Part shown: positions 40,654-52,277 of the stretch, piece by piece
Numbering within the stretch: position 1 is the stretch's first letter
Layout of the letters: each line of letters begins with the position of its first letter
The notes under the pieces: generated by a model
What the model was told of the DNA's origin: nothing
What the model saw: only the letters and a program-made list of their open reading frames with translations
Databases searched by the model: none
NCBI GenBank assembly: GCA_963682175.1
Contig: OY821791.1
Span: 20,736,542-20,800,541, forward strand
Source: Triglochin maritima
Taxonomy: Eukaryota > Streptophyta > Magnoliopsida > Alismatales > Juncaginaceae
DNA length: 64,000 nt
Direction of reading: 5' to 3'
Translations under genes and position numbers: made by a program

Positions 40654-43370
40654 TGTAACGCCCCCGATCTCGCGGGTACGCACACTGGGAAAGGAGACTA
40701 GTGTCGCGATCAGAGACCTCCGCGACGACCGACGGGTGTTACAAAAGACAGACCGAATCGACTCGACAAAGTGAAGAGATCATACACAAATGGACGGACA
40801 TAAAACATAATAGGAATAATAGAATAATCATAACAATAAGAGTCTTATTACAACACATCGAGTATCAAAAAAAAGGAAATACATAGGGAAATATGCGGAA
40901 GCAAGATAACTGGAACTCTAGTCGACGCGTCCCTCGTGTACAGAATCCTCAGAACTCGTCCAGTCTGCCCTGTGGATCCTAGGTACCTGCAAGCACCGCA
41001 TTTAACAATGCGTGAGTTTTCAATTAAGAAAACCCAGTATGCCCCCGCCAATGCAATAAATGAAAGGTAGCATGAAACTAAATGAGGCAGGCATCAGAAA
41101 CAGAACAGATCAGAAAGCATCAAATGCAACAGAAGGCTACGACTACACAAGCCGTGCCGGTCGGGCACACCCGAATCGTTCCTCCATAGGAACCAGAACA
41201 CCAGCCTCGCTGGTCAGAGGCGGTCACTCGTCAGTGACCCACCGCTCGGCACAAAGCAGTGCGCCGGATAAGCGTCCCAATCCACGGAAATAAACCTACA
41301 TGGTGTCATCGCGAACTTGGGAACACCTACCCTGAGACAGAATGGCAGCGCGCATGCCCAGGACTTATCTTAGGCCTGGCCCTCACATAGGGGTCTTAAT
41401 CGGGTGGCCTCTGAAGCTAGAGGACCCACCCGTGGCCCGTCGGCCCAGAAACATAACGTGCCCAGAATTACTCCATTAGATTAGATGCAATGCAACTACC
41501 ACAATGCATATAGTCTAGTGCATCTAAAATATTCAGAATGAGTTCAATGGAGGGTATGCAATATCTCCCTCAAACTTTAAGCCAAAACAGAATTTAAATT
41601 CATCCACACCACACGAATTTTAAACAATCGGCATCATGGATTATCATGCAAGAATATATAGTCCGAAATCAGTAACAAATGGGGAACCATCCAGCAACTA
41701 AATGATGTATGATTATGCATGAATATATGGTCTGAAATCAGTAACAAATCGTCGATGATCATGCATGAATATATGGTCTGAAATCAGTAACAAATTATGG
41801 ATGATCACGCAAGAATATATGGTCTGAAATCAGTAACAACTTGGGGAATAATCCAGCAACTAAATGATGTACGAATATGCAAAGTCTTAGCAGCAAACCG
41901 AGTCATGAACTTTCCTATTTCCAGCAACCTAATGATGCATGAACATGCGTCACCTTAACATAAAATTAAATAGGACTTAAACCCTACATTCAGCAACTAA
42001 AGAGGAATGAAATATGCAACATCTACCAGCAAGCAAATCAGTAAGCACTGGATGAAATCCAACAACAATCCGGTTGACTGGATATGCAATGTTTTTGGTA
42101 ATAATGCAGCCATGCAATATTCCTATTTCCAGCAACCTATTGATGCATGAAATATGGGGCTTGTAATCAACAAGAAAAAATTCAGGAAATAAACCTTGTG
42201 TCCAGAACTAAAGATGTTTAGATATACAACCACATAACAGCAACTAAAGATGAAGAATCATGCAAATCCCGCAGCTAAATAGGCATGCATATGTAGCATC
42301 ACGGTAATAACAAAACATGGGAATTAATGCATGAAATTAACTATCTAAATCATACACAAACATAGGGTATCTTAACAGCAAGGTAAACCAGAGAATGATC
42401 ATGAAATCCATCAATATAATCACATCTACAACTAGCATGCAGCCAGAAATCTATTAGAATCTAAGGTAAAACACACAACCCAACCAGGCTGAGATTTCAT
42501 CTCGCATGTGTGCCCCAGAAACCTGACCAGACATCCCCCTTGGTGCTGGATGAAGCTCCATCCGACACCCCCACCTATTATCCTACATTTGGACCAGAAG
42601 CATACAAGAGGTGCAACATAAGTTAATACCCGTCCAGCAGCACACATAAACCACAACTTAATAAAGTTAATAAGGCAACAACCCCCAACCGCCTCATTGT
42701 TTGAGTTACCACTTACTACCCGCATGGATTGTTCAATCAAGCCCGAAGGTTGCTGATGCTGGACAGCCTCCAATCCAGCCCCCAAGCCTTATGCTACACT
42801 AATGGCTAGAGACATACCTGAAGGATAGAAGATGTTGAGCTAAACCGGATGCACCAAGATTTCCCCTAGCCGCACGCAAGGAGCTCCTCCGAATTCTTCT
42901 TCCAAGTTGCTGGAATTGCTGGGGAGATTTTCGGTGGTGGTGTGGAGAGGAGAGGGAGGTAGGGTCGGCTGGATGTGAGCTTAAATAGGTGCAAGTTTGG
43001 AAGGAGCAATTAACAATAAGGCAAGAGATAATTGGGAGCTAATTGGCTTTGATGGCAAAATCAGCACTTTCCTTAATGCAATCAAGTCACATGCTAGCAA
43101 GATCTTTTCTCTTTAATTTCGGATTTGGTAAGCCAGCCCATCCTCCCATCCTAACCAACACGCCTCATCAAGCAAACAATTAAATCCGCACACCAGGTTT
43201 TAGGCACCCGATAAACCCGGTTAAGTCTAACGAATACAACCGCGCCCGACGGTTAAATTCGCCCAAAAAGGAAACTTTTACAAAGACAACATAACCTCAA
43301 AACAAAGACAATAAAACACATAAAGGATTAATAAAACCTAAAACAGAGTGGCAGGAGAGCGGGTCTTACA
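40654..43370 (-). repeat. 5' LTR of the LARD-like element (2,717 bp)
   Basis: Nearly identical to 34410-37124, with the same ends, the same 117-codon frame (42432-42785) and the same tandem repeat. Differences seen include single-base changes and indels of 1-2 bases in A-runs. Confidence 0.9.
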
Positions 43371-44004
43371 AGTCGCCTACTCACAAAAAACCTCATGATT
43401 AAGCAAGGTGCAACACATGACCCAACATGTGTGCTTTGTGATTAAAAGGAGGAGGACATGGAGCACCTTTTCTGGGGATGTCAATACACGAAGGAGGTTT
43501 GGAGATGACTCCTTGATGTCATGCAGCTCAACCCAAACAAAGCAAGCAATCTACAAGGCGAGGCCACGCGTCTATCACATGCGCGAGGAAGTCGACTTGA
43601 TAAGGTGGTAAGAAGGTGTGTCATAAATGCTATGATACACGAATGTTGGCTCGAGCGTAACCAAAGGATATTTGAGAGCGAAAGAAAGAGGTCGGTGGAC
43701 ATCATGGCTGCTGTCAAGGACACACTCCGGTGCTTGGTGTATAAAATCAAGAGACTTGTAAGGGATGAAGAAGAAGCGCAACAGTTCGAGGCCACTTGGA
43801 GGTAGCTCAGCTTGCTGATGCACTTGATGCTACAAATGCTCTTAAACTACAACGCATATGGTGATGTATTGTGTAGAATGTAGTGTGGAGGCCGGTTATG
43901 CATGTGGCATAAACCCGCGGACTTATCATTAAATTTTGTAGTTTGTAAACAACTTTAGATAATAGAATTTCGAGGCTAACCCTCCCTTTTGGTTTGCAAA
44001 AAAA

Positions 44005-45626
44005 GAGGAGGAGAAGGATAATGACAATGAGAGTGGAGAGAGGATGGAAGAAGGGAAGAGAGATAATAAGAAGAGGAGAGGGAGGTAGAGAAGACAATGA
44101 GAAGAGAGAAAGAAAGAGACGGAGAAGTGAGAAGAGAAATATGGATAGGGAGACAAGAGACAAGGAGAATAGACAAGAGGAGAGGGAGAAGGGAAGAGAG
44201 AGAAGGGAGAAGAAGGGAGAGAGAGTGAGAGGAGTAGAAGAAGGAGGGAGTGGGGGAGGGGATAGGAAGATTAGAGAAAAGAGGGAGATAGAGACGGAGA
44301 AAGAGGAGCAGAAAGATAAGAGGAGAGAGATAAGAAGAGGGAGACGGAGACTGGAGAGAGAGGGAAGGGAAGGAGAGTGAGATGACGAGATAAAGGGAAG
44401 GTGATAGAAAAACGTAGACGAGAGAGGGAACGAGAGGAATAGGAGGTGGAGAGAGAGAGAGAGAGAGAGAGAAGGAGAGGAAGAGAGGGGGAGATAGGGA
44501 GAAGGAGAAGAGGGAGGGTACGAGAGGGGACGAAGGGATAAGAGGAGAGAGAGGAGGAGGAAGAAGAAGTAGAGAGAGAGTGAGGTAGAGGATGAGAGGG
44601 AGAAGAGAGGAGAGAGAGAAGAGGAAGGAGAGAGGAGGAGAGATTGAACGAGAGAGCGAGAAGAGGATAGAGAGGGAAAGGAGGAGAAGAGGGAATAGGG
44701 AAGGAAACGAGATAGAGAAGGGTGGGTAGAGGTAGAGAATGAGAGTGAGTAGGTGCGAGAGGGATAGTGGAGTAGAGACGAAACGAGAGAGGAGGAGAGC
44801 GATAAGGAGAAATAGAAGGGGAGAGGAGGAGAGAAAAGGGATGAGAAGGGGAGCAGTAGGTAAGAGGAGAGAGAGAGAAAGAAGAAAATAGAGAGGGGAA
44901 ATGGAGAAAGAAGAGAGACAGAGAGCGAGAACGAGAGATAAACAAGGGAGAGTGGAGAAAAGAGGATAAGAAGTGTAGAGACAAAAGGATGATGGATAGA
45001 GGAGGAGAATAGAGAAGACGAGAGAGGAGAGAGGAGGAGAGGGGGAGAGAAGGGAGAGAGTATAAATAAGGGAATGGGAGAGAAACAAAGAAACAAGAGA
45101 GGTAGAGGAGAAGGAGAGAGAACGGAGAACAAGGAAGCGAGAGAACGGAGAGAGAGGAAGTAGAAGGGAGAAGAGATAGGGGGAGAAGGACTAGGATAGA
45201 AGGGGAGACAACGAGAGACAAAGAGAGAGGAGGAGAATAGAAAGAGGAGGATAAGAAGAGGGAAAGAGAAGAAGAAGAAGATGATGAGAGAAGGATAGGA
45301 GAGAGAAAGGAGAGAGGAGAAGGAGATGGAATATGAGGGACATAGAGATGTGGAGAGAGAGAGAGAAGGAGAAGAGCGGAGTGTCGTAAATGAGAGAGGG
45401 GTAGAGACGTCTGAGAGAGACAGAGAGAATGGAGAGATGGAGAGAGTGAGAAAGGAGAGGAGAGAGAAGGAGAGGGAGAAATGGAGAAGCGAGAGAAAGG
45501 AGAGAAGGAGGAGAAGGAGAGACGAGAGAGAGATAAAGAGAGGGGGATAAGGAGAAGAGAGATAATGTAGAAGGAGAGGAAGAAGTAGAAGGAAAGGAAA
45601 GAGGAGAGATGGAGAAGGAGAGGTAA
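44005..45626 (+). repeat. polypurine (GA-rich) satellite tract 6
   Basis: About 1.6 kb. Landmark order is identical to tract 5: 'ataatgacaatgagag' (44018), 'acaatgagaagagagaaag' (44094), 'gatgacgagataaaggg' (44381), 'gaaacgagatagagaaggg' (44703), 'gagaacgagagataaacaag' (44928), 'gaatatgagggacatag' (45328), 'gagaaatggagaagcgag' (45477). The - strand frames of 654, 498 and 370 codons are artefacts. Confidence 0.9.
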
Positions 45627-45766
45627 AGAGAAGGAAGGAGAGAGAGAAGAAGGAGATGGAGAAAAAATGAGAGGAGAGATAGAGAAGGAGAGGGGGAGAG
45701 AAGGAAGGAGAGAGAGAGAAGAGGGAGATGGAGAAAAAATTAGAGGCGAGAGAAGGAGTGGTGACA
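45627..45766 (+). repeat. two ~70-bp direct repeats at the LINE G 5' end
   Basis: The unit beginning AGAGAAGGAAGGAGAGAGAG starts at 45627 and again at 45697. Both continue through 'gagatggagaaaaaa' and 'agagaaggag' (first) or 'agagaaggagtggtg' (second). Repeated 5' UTR monomers are known as promoters in some L1 families; such a role here is inferred. Confidence 0.6.
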
Positions 45767-45839
45767 AGCATGGAAAACCTAGTTTTCTCTAGGGTTTCCG
45801 ACCTCTTTCACCACCTAAAGTCTTGTTTTTTCCATCAAA

Positions 45840-48800
45840 ATGGAACACAAGACTAGTTCTACTTGTTTGCAACTAGAAGATGGAGATTGTGGCACAAAAA
45901 AGGATCTCCATCCACCACCATTGGAAGGTTCATCCCTAAATTTGGGGGGTGAACTTCACGCACCTCCTCTAGGGAGTGTCCTTACTCCCATAACGAAGTG
46001 GAGCGAATTGTTCAAGGTTGGCCCAAGGGCATCGACAACCCTTTGGTTCATCCCATCGGCGATGAAGGGAAGGGAGAAGAAGGCTTTGTGTTCTAAGGAA
46101 GAAGTGGTGGATGCTTTGAAAAGGTGGGATAAGGTACTAGTGTGCTACTTTATTGCATTTAAACTACACTTGCTGACACTAGAGAAGCAACTCCACAAGA
46201 TGTGGGTTTGGTTGGACGCATGGAGGTCATCAAGAGGAGCCAAGAGTTCCTTCTTTTCCAGGTCACCATGGAAATGATAGAAATCTGTGGCTCCCCCCTT
46301 GTGGTTCAAGAATGGGCACCGGATGTGGTATTCAAGTGGGCTAGCATCACCACAGTTCCCATATGGATTCAACTACCGAGCTCGACCTCCGATATTGGTC
46401 ACAAAGAACAATGAGCAACATTGTAAGTGTCCTTGGGAGGCCACTATACATGCATGAGCAAACCGCTTCAGGGAGAAGATTGGCCTACACAAGGGTGTGT
46501 GTGGACATGGCCCTTGATTTCACCTACCCGACTTGGGTAGAGGTCCAAGTGAAAGAAGCCGGCACACATAGAGTAAATGCGGAGTATGAATGGAGGCCCG
46601 GGTATTGCAAGGAATGAATTGAGTTTCGCCACGATGTGGAGAAATGCCCAAGGAGACAAGTGGTCATAAATAAGCATGATGAGGCACCAAAGGAGAAGAC
46701 GAAGAGATGGATAGTTGTAAATCGAAGAAAGGTTGGAAATGGGCACGCTAAGGAGGGGCGCATGGATGAATCGAGCAAGGGCATGGATGGGCCAAGTCAT
46801 GAGGAAGGTAAGACACCTAGCAACATTGGCTCCTCAACGATGGAAGAGGCTGGTCGGAGAGGAGAGGTGGAAGGAGAGGGTAGAAGGGATGATGACGTGG
46901 AAGGAAGAGGGGATGACGTGGACGAAGGTGCAAATGAGGAGGTGACACGTGGGGGGACATGTGGTAGGGAAAAAATGTAGGGAAATAGGAAGGAGGGGGC
47001 ACATATTTGCTACACCCCAACCTTGGAAGGAACCAATGAGGAAATGCCATGTGGCACAAGAGAAATTAGCCTTGGAGGCAAAATGGGAGCCTCCCTCAAG
47101 TCCATAATGGATTCTACAATGAGTGCAAAACGGAGTGAGCCTATTGGTGGACAAGAAGAGCACAGAGAAATGGAAGAGGAAAGTGTTTGGCCCATTTTGG
47201 GGTGAGCCAATGGGAAGGGACCTGAGTGCTCTACATTTAAATTGGCAAATGAGGAGTGGACAAGTGTTCATGGAAAGGACTAAATGGAGGACCACTTGAC
47301 TCCACTTGGGAGACACATAATAGAAGCTCCCTCTTTTGAAGTGGGAGAAATACGTGACATGGGAGAGTTGAATGTGCATGGGAAGGCAACATGTGCTGCA
47401 TGTGAAGGAGAGGTGCTCTTCGTGGGTGAGGTAACATATGGAAAAATAACAGGGCAAGATGGAAGAAGTGCACCAAAAGCAAGTGGGAATTATTGAAGGG
47501 CATTAGGCAAGTATTTCCAAGGAAGGAGGAGAAGGCCTAAGTGGACTAGCCTCTTTGGTGCATGATTGATTCGTTTTATATTAAACCGCAAGTGCACGAC
47601 CGCGTTGAAGCGGTGGCAAATACGGGTCGATCCATAGGGAGGTGTGTCGACTTTTGGTTTGTTCGAAGGTGAGTGGTAAAGAAAGGAGAGAAAGATTGAT
47701 TACACTAAACTACACTTGAATGCAAAAGGAAATGAAACATAAGCAATAAAAACTAAACCCCATGGGGGGTAGAAAAATAATGTGAATATAAAGATGTGTG
47801 TGTGTGTGTGTGTTCAATTAAGCTCCTCACAACATGTAGTGCATGAAATCATAAAACTACATCCAACTTTGCCTCCACATGAATTAAGATAAGACTACAT
47901 CATTACAACATACAAGACAAAAATTGGAATGAAGCTAAATGAACTCATGTATAAAGACTAGACCCTACTATGCCTCCACATGAATTAAGATAACCCAATA
48001 TCACTAAAACATACAAGACATTAACTAAGGTAAAGGCAACAAGAGTACATACACTACAAATTGTGTTTCCAATATTAATTCCATTCATATCCTAACCTTA
48101 TCATTCCCCATAAAATAGGTCCACTAATCAAAGCATAAGCTAAGCTTCATTCAAGAGCATTAGCATATCAAAGATAAGAGTGAAAACCCATTAGATGGTT
48201 ATGGAAATCATATAAAGCTCAATGGATTAAGATAACACACACTTAATACACTACATGATCATATCACATATTTCTCCACCCCCCAAGTGGGGATGGAACT
48301 ACTCACTACTCATTACACTAACTATATTAACAAAATGAAGCATAATATTGAAATGAAACTACACTAAGAAAGCAAGAAATAATAAATAAACTTAAAAGGA
48401 AAGGAAAGACTAAACAAGCATGCACAAATTAAAAGACAAGATGAAAGGAAACTAGAACAATTATTTTATTAACAATGACTCACATTGAAGGTAGCATTCT
48501 TCTCCACCTTGAGTTTTTGCTTCAAGGCTCACTCCTTTGTAGAGAGAATGCCACCAAGCAATGGGTAGTTACAATGGAAGGTGAAGAGTTCTATTTATAG
48601 GCATGGAAAAAGCTAATCCGGGACAATCCCCCGATGTGGGACTAAACAACTACCAAAAATAGACTAAGCATACACAAATACACGTGCTCCACAAATCTTA
48701 GCGGATCCAGAGCTATCTGGACCGCCAATTAGCGGTCTCAGACCGCCAATTGGCGGTCTATAAGCTCCATATCCATTTGGATTTCGTGCTGGGATTTGCT

Positions 48801-49402
48801 TGAAGTATTTCTTGGTCTTGGATACATATACTTTGTTTATTGGAGCTCCGACCTGAATCGAATTGCCAAAATACTCCCCATGATGGTGTGGAGTTTTATG
48901 TTTTGCTCTTAGGTCCTTCGGTCTTACGTTCCGGTCCTTCTCCCTTGTATCTCAATCCCTAGGTCTCACAATTAAGTCGTTTTTCCTGCTTTTGGGTCCT
49001 TTCATGGCTCTTCTCTTCAAACCTCTTTATTTCTGAAATTTAAACTTAAACCTCGTCACGTAGCATTGCTTAGGTGTAAGATAATGGATATAAGATACAA
49101 ATATAAGCATGAAATGATGTCAATCAGTACATGAAGAGGAGGGGAGGGCATCACCTACAAGAGTGGCAAGGGGAAAGGAACACATGAAGAAGGTAACGCA
49201 ACCAAGTGGGGGAAGATTTAAATACTAGGCAATAGGAAGGACCCCGATGGGGGAGGGTGAAGAAGAGAGGGAGACTGAAGGGCGCATGGAAGCATCCATG
49301 AAAAAACCATGTTCTCCACCACCCACGCTTCCGAGATCCGAGAGGAAAGGTAGCAACAAAAGCACTCGCGCAGAGGTCAAGGAGGTTTCCCCGCACCTTT
49401 GA
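45840..49402 (+). pseudogene. LINE G ORF1 (DUF4283-like, CCHC knuckle), split by solo LTR
   Basis: The ATG at 45840 opens 145 codons (LHPPPLEGSSLNLGGELHAP, then KWSELFKVGPR and EEVVDALKRWDKVLV). A frameshift near 46210 and further ones follow. The block LGRPLYMHEQTASGRRLAYT lies at 46363-46617. The knuckle region reads YCKE-stop-IEFRHDVEKCP, so one Cys is lost to TGA and Gly changed to Arg. Gly/Asp/Glu-rich tails follow to the solo LTR (47563). After it the end of ORF1 (MKKPCSPPPTLPRSERKG) closes at TGA 49400-49402, four bases before the ORF2 ATG. Confidence 0.78.
47563..49126 (-). repeat. solo LTR, Athila-like, - strand, in LINE G ORF1
   Basis: A 1,564-bp LTR with TGATTGA...TCAATCA ends, flanked by GTGCA (47558-47562) and GTACA (49127-49131), a duplication with one mismatch. 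LINE I is uninterrupted at the matching position (57968), confirming a simple insertion. It holds the exact USE (48632-48642) with TATA 32 bp away and two palindromes: one-mismatch 48720-48737 and perfect GACCGCCAATTGGCGGTC 48741-48758, 21 bp apart. Confidence 0.9.
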
Positions 49403-49648
49403 ACCCATGAATGTGCCAATGTGGAATGTGCAAGGATCTAATGGACCCGACTGTGCACTTATGATAACGGGTTGAAAAGGAAATAAACCTGGATGTAGTG
49501 TGTACTGGGGAGTACAAGGCCAAGCATAAAAAATTGATCGTTTCAAGCGAGAGATTTGGCCACATGCATGGATGGCGAATAACATGGTTGTGGACTCTGG
49601 GCTAATCTTAGTGCTATGGAATGACCAAATTATCGATATGGAAATATA

Positions 49649-50142
49649 GATAGAAGGAAGTGGGAGAGAGAAGGAGAATAGAGAAGAGGAGAGAGAAGGA
49701 GAGAGGGAAAGCTGATAAAGTGGGGAAGTGGGAGAAACACAGAAACGATAGTAGAGGGAGAAGGAGCGAGGACGGAGAAGGAGGAACAGAGAGAGAGTGA
49801 GAGGAGGGAGTGGAGAAGAAGATAAGATAGAGATAGACAATGAAGGACAAGAGGGAAGAGGTGGGAGACAATGAGAGTGGTAGAGAAGAGAGATAAGGAG
49901 GAGAGAAGAGGAAGAGAGAAAAGTGAGAGAGGGGAAGTAGGAGGGAGAAGGTAGAAGAGATAGGGGAGAAGGAGTGGGAAAGAAGAAGAGACAATGAGGG
50001 AAAGAGAGAGAGAGAGGAGGAGAAGGGAAAGAGGAGGATAAGAAGAGGGAGAGAGAAGAAGAAGAAGAAGAAGAAGAAGAGAGATGGATAAGGAGAGAGG
50101 GATAAAAAGGAAGGGAGAGGAGAAGGAGACAGAATATGAGGG
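49649..50142 (+). repeat. polypurine (GA-rich) satellite tract 7
   Basis: About 0.5 kb between LINE G and LINE H. It begins at the phase of about 30090 in tract 5 ('gagaatagagaagagg') and ends at the landmark 'agaatatgaggggatagag' (50131). Confidence 0.88.
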
Positions 50143-50270
50143 GATAGAGATGTGTGGAGAGCGAAAGAGATGAGAGGAGAGAGAAGGAGTGGCGACAAGC
50201 ATGGGAATCCTAGGTTTGTCTAGGGTTTCCGACCTCTTTCCCCACCAAATCTGTTGGTTTTTGCACCAAA

Positions 50271-52273
50271 ATGGAAACCAAGATGAGTTCTACTCTTTTG
50301 CAAATAGTGGATGGAGATTGTGGCGCAAGAAAGGATCTCCATCCACCACCATTGTAAGGCTCAACCCCCAACTTGGTGGTGTAGCTCACGCACCACTTCT
50401 AGGGAGTGCCACTACTCAACCAAGGAAGTGGGGTGAATTGTTCAAGGCTGGACCAAAGGTTTCCACGGGTGTAGAGTTCATCCCTCCGGTTGTGAAGGGA
50501 GGGGAGAAGATGGCTTTGTGCTCCAAGCAAGAAGTGGTCGATGCTTTGAAGAGATGGGATAAGGTACTACTTGGTTACTTTATTGCTTTCAAACCACAAT
50601 TGTCGACACTAGAGAGGCACCTCCACAAGATGTGGGGTTTGGTCAAAGGCATGGAGGTCATCAAGAGGAGCCAAGGTTTCCTCCTCTTCCGGTTCACTCT
50701 TGAAGAGGATAGGAAGCGAGTGCTTGATGGGGGACCATGGTTCATCCATGGGTGTCCTCTTGTGGTGCAAGAATGGTCTCCGGATGTGGTTTTGCAAAGG
50801 GTGAGTATCACCACGGTCCCCATACGGATTCATCTACCAGAGCTAGACCTCTGATTTTGGTCACAATGAATGTTGAGCAACATTGTAAGCGTCCTCAGGA
50901 AGCCGTTATACATGGATGAGCAAACCGCTTCGGGCAGGCGATTGGCCTATGCAAGGGTATGCATGGATGTGGCCCATGAATTCACCTACCCAAGTTGGGT
51001 GGAGGTTCAAGTAGAAGAAGCCGGCACACATAGAGTAAATGTGGAGTATGAGTGGAGGCCCTGTTGTTGCACGGATTTTATGGAGTTTGGTTACATTGTG
51101 GAGAAGTGCCCAAGTAAACAAGTGGCAGTAAAGAAGGATGTGGAGGTGCCAAAGGAGAAGACTGAGAAATGGGTAGTAGTTCGTCGAGGCTTGGAAGGGT
51201 CCTTAGATAGACTATGGTATGAAGATACTCAACCCAATAGAAACATTGCCTCAGAGGGGGAAGTGGTTGATCGGAGAGTGAACGAGCAAGGAGAGGGTGG
51301 AAGGGATGATGACGTGGAGGGAAGAGGAGATGAGGTTGGTGAAGGTTCAAATGAGGAGGTGCCACGTGGAAGGGCATGTGAGAGAAAGCAATGGAAGGTA
51401 ATAGCTTAAATGAGGCACATTTTTGCTCCTTAACAAATTTGGAGGAACAAATAGGGCGAGGCCATGTGGCATGAGACAAAATAGCTTTGAAGACCAAATG
51501 GTATTCCTTCCCGAGTCCCTAACGGTTTCAAACAAGGGTGCACAAGGGAGGGAGCCTATTGGTGGACAAGGTGAGTAAAGAGAAATGGGTGGGAAAAGTG
51601 TTAAGCCCATTTTCGGAACAACCAATGGGGAGGGTGTTGAGTGCTCTAGACACACTTGGGAAAATGAGGAGATGACAAGTTCCTTGGGTAACTACAAAGT
51701 GGGGGACCATATGGGGAACACTTACTGGAGGATACTCCAAATGAAGTGAGTGGGCAATGTGAAGTGGGTCTTTTGCATGAAATGGGAGTAATTGAAGTGA
51801 GTGGGCAACGTAAAGTGGGCCTTTTGCATGGAATGGGAGCACATGCTATAATTGAAGGAGAGCTGGTTTGTGTGGGAGAGGCAACTCATGGAGACACCAT
51901 AATTGGGAAGATGTAGGACATGCAACATGAACAAGGGGTTGTCTTGAAGGGTGCGAGGCGAGGAAAAACATATCTAAGGATGGGGAAAATGGACAAAGTG
52001 GGGTAGCCTCCTCGGTGCAAAAGGAAACGGGTTGATCCTCTCCCTCGACAATAACACGAGGGAAGGAACCTACGAAGAAAATAGAAACACAAAGTGGGGG
52101 AAGGTTCGAGATACTCGGAAATCGGATGGATTCGGTGGAGGAAGATAAAGAAGAGACGGAGGTATGCATGAAGAAAGCAAGCTCTCCGCCACCAACAGTT
52201 AGGCGATCGGGGAGGAAAAATAGTAGCAAAACTATCTCGTGTGGACGTAAAGGGGGTCACTCCGCACATTTGA
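50271..52273 (+). pseudogene. LINE H ORF1, broken
   Basis: The ATG at 50271 corresponds to the start in LINE G. Stops and a frameshift by about 50350 leave the DUF4283-like domain open in another frame until 50854 (RKWGELFKAGPKVS, EVVDALKRWDKVLLGYFIAF, GFLLFRFTLEEDRKRV). After one stop, 50870-51409 carries VLRKPLYMDEQTASGRRLAY. The knuckle is degraded (CCCTDFMEFGYIVEKCP, with His replaced by Tyr). The rest is fragmentary. The inferred stop is TGA 52271-52273. Confidence 0.78.
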
Positions 52274-52277
52274 ATCC

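Larger units (their letters stand above)
34410..43370 (-). mobile_element. non-autonomous Del/Tekay-like LTR retrotransposon (LARD-like), young
   Basis: It is 8,961 bp with 2.7-kb LTRs and a 3.5-kb internal region without gag or pol. The perfect TSD AGTCG is at 34405-34409 and 43371-43375. Read on the - strand: LTR TGTAAGACCC...GGCGTTACA, a 3-bp gap, tRNA-iMet PBS TGGTATCAGAGC, internal region, the signature CGAGGACGAAATTTTG, a G-rich PPT, then the second LTR. That signature and the PBS are typical of Del/Tekay chromoviruses. By eye the LTRs differ at about 35 positions in 2.7 kb (about 98.7% identity), so this is among the latest insertions here. It must rely on proteins from a related element. 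Confidence 0.9.
31961..43805 (+). pseudogene. LINE F ORF2, internally deleted and split by LTR element
   Basis: MNVLIWNVRRANGLGR is the endonuclease start. GGDFNGIRMASEKRGG (open 32300-32503) keeps the GDFN site. At about 32850 the sequence jumps from SWSGSTFG to LIGENHSAFVKGRRIGD, removing about 690 bp present in LINE H. RT motif C is LLFFDDVLLF (33186-33521). A G19 run (33720-33738) lies where other copies read IWGGPKKW. zf-RVT continues to the LTR insertion in AWRAMKSR and resumes at 43376 with LLTKNLMIKQGATHDPTCVL, ending at TAG 43803-43805. Confidence 0.82.
30322..44004 (+). mobile_element. LINE F: 5'-truncated LINE split by a 9-kb LTR element
   Basis: LINE sequence occupies 30322-34409 and 43376-44004. 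It starts within ORF1 (WGLV..., then HKEESR), so the 5' UTR and first third of ORF1 are absent. ORF2 lacks about 0.7 kb of the RT (join near 32850). The Del/Tekay-like element at 34410-43370 splits the zf-RVT domain and is flanked by the 5-bp duplication AGTCG. The 3' end carries a degenerate GAGGC-TAA-CCCTC hairpin (43972-43984) and A7. Confidence 0.85.
45627..49648 (+). mobile_element. LINE G: 5' LINE with intact leader, 3'-truncated, split by solo LTR
   Basis: LINE sequence is at 45627-47562 and 49127-49648. The leader (gagtggtgacaagcatgg) matches LINE H and I. It contains ORF1 and only the first 80 codons of ORF2 (ATG 49407). Then sequence passes straight into a polypurine tract at about 49648 without 3' UTR or tail, so the 3' part was lost by deletion or recombination rather than by failed reverse transcription, which removes 5' ends. 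Confidence 0.82.

Noticed and set aside
40356..40685. A 109-codon minus-strand frame near the tRNA-iMet PBS
   Set aside because: It crosses the PBS into the LTR, which is not expected of a translated gene, and has no domain.
43807..45771. A 654-codon minus-strand open frame, plus similar long frames at 902-2284, 27816-29684, 44271-45767 and others
   Set aside because: They are low-complexity Ser/Leu/Pro/Phe strings produced by polypyrimidine DNA, which contains few stop codons. They overlap in several frames, show no domain and no consistent start.
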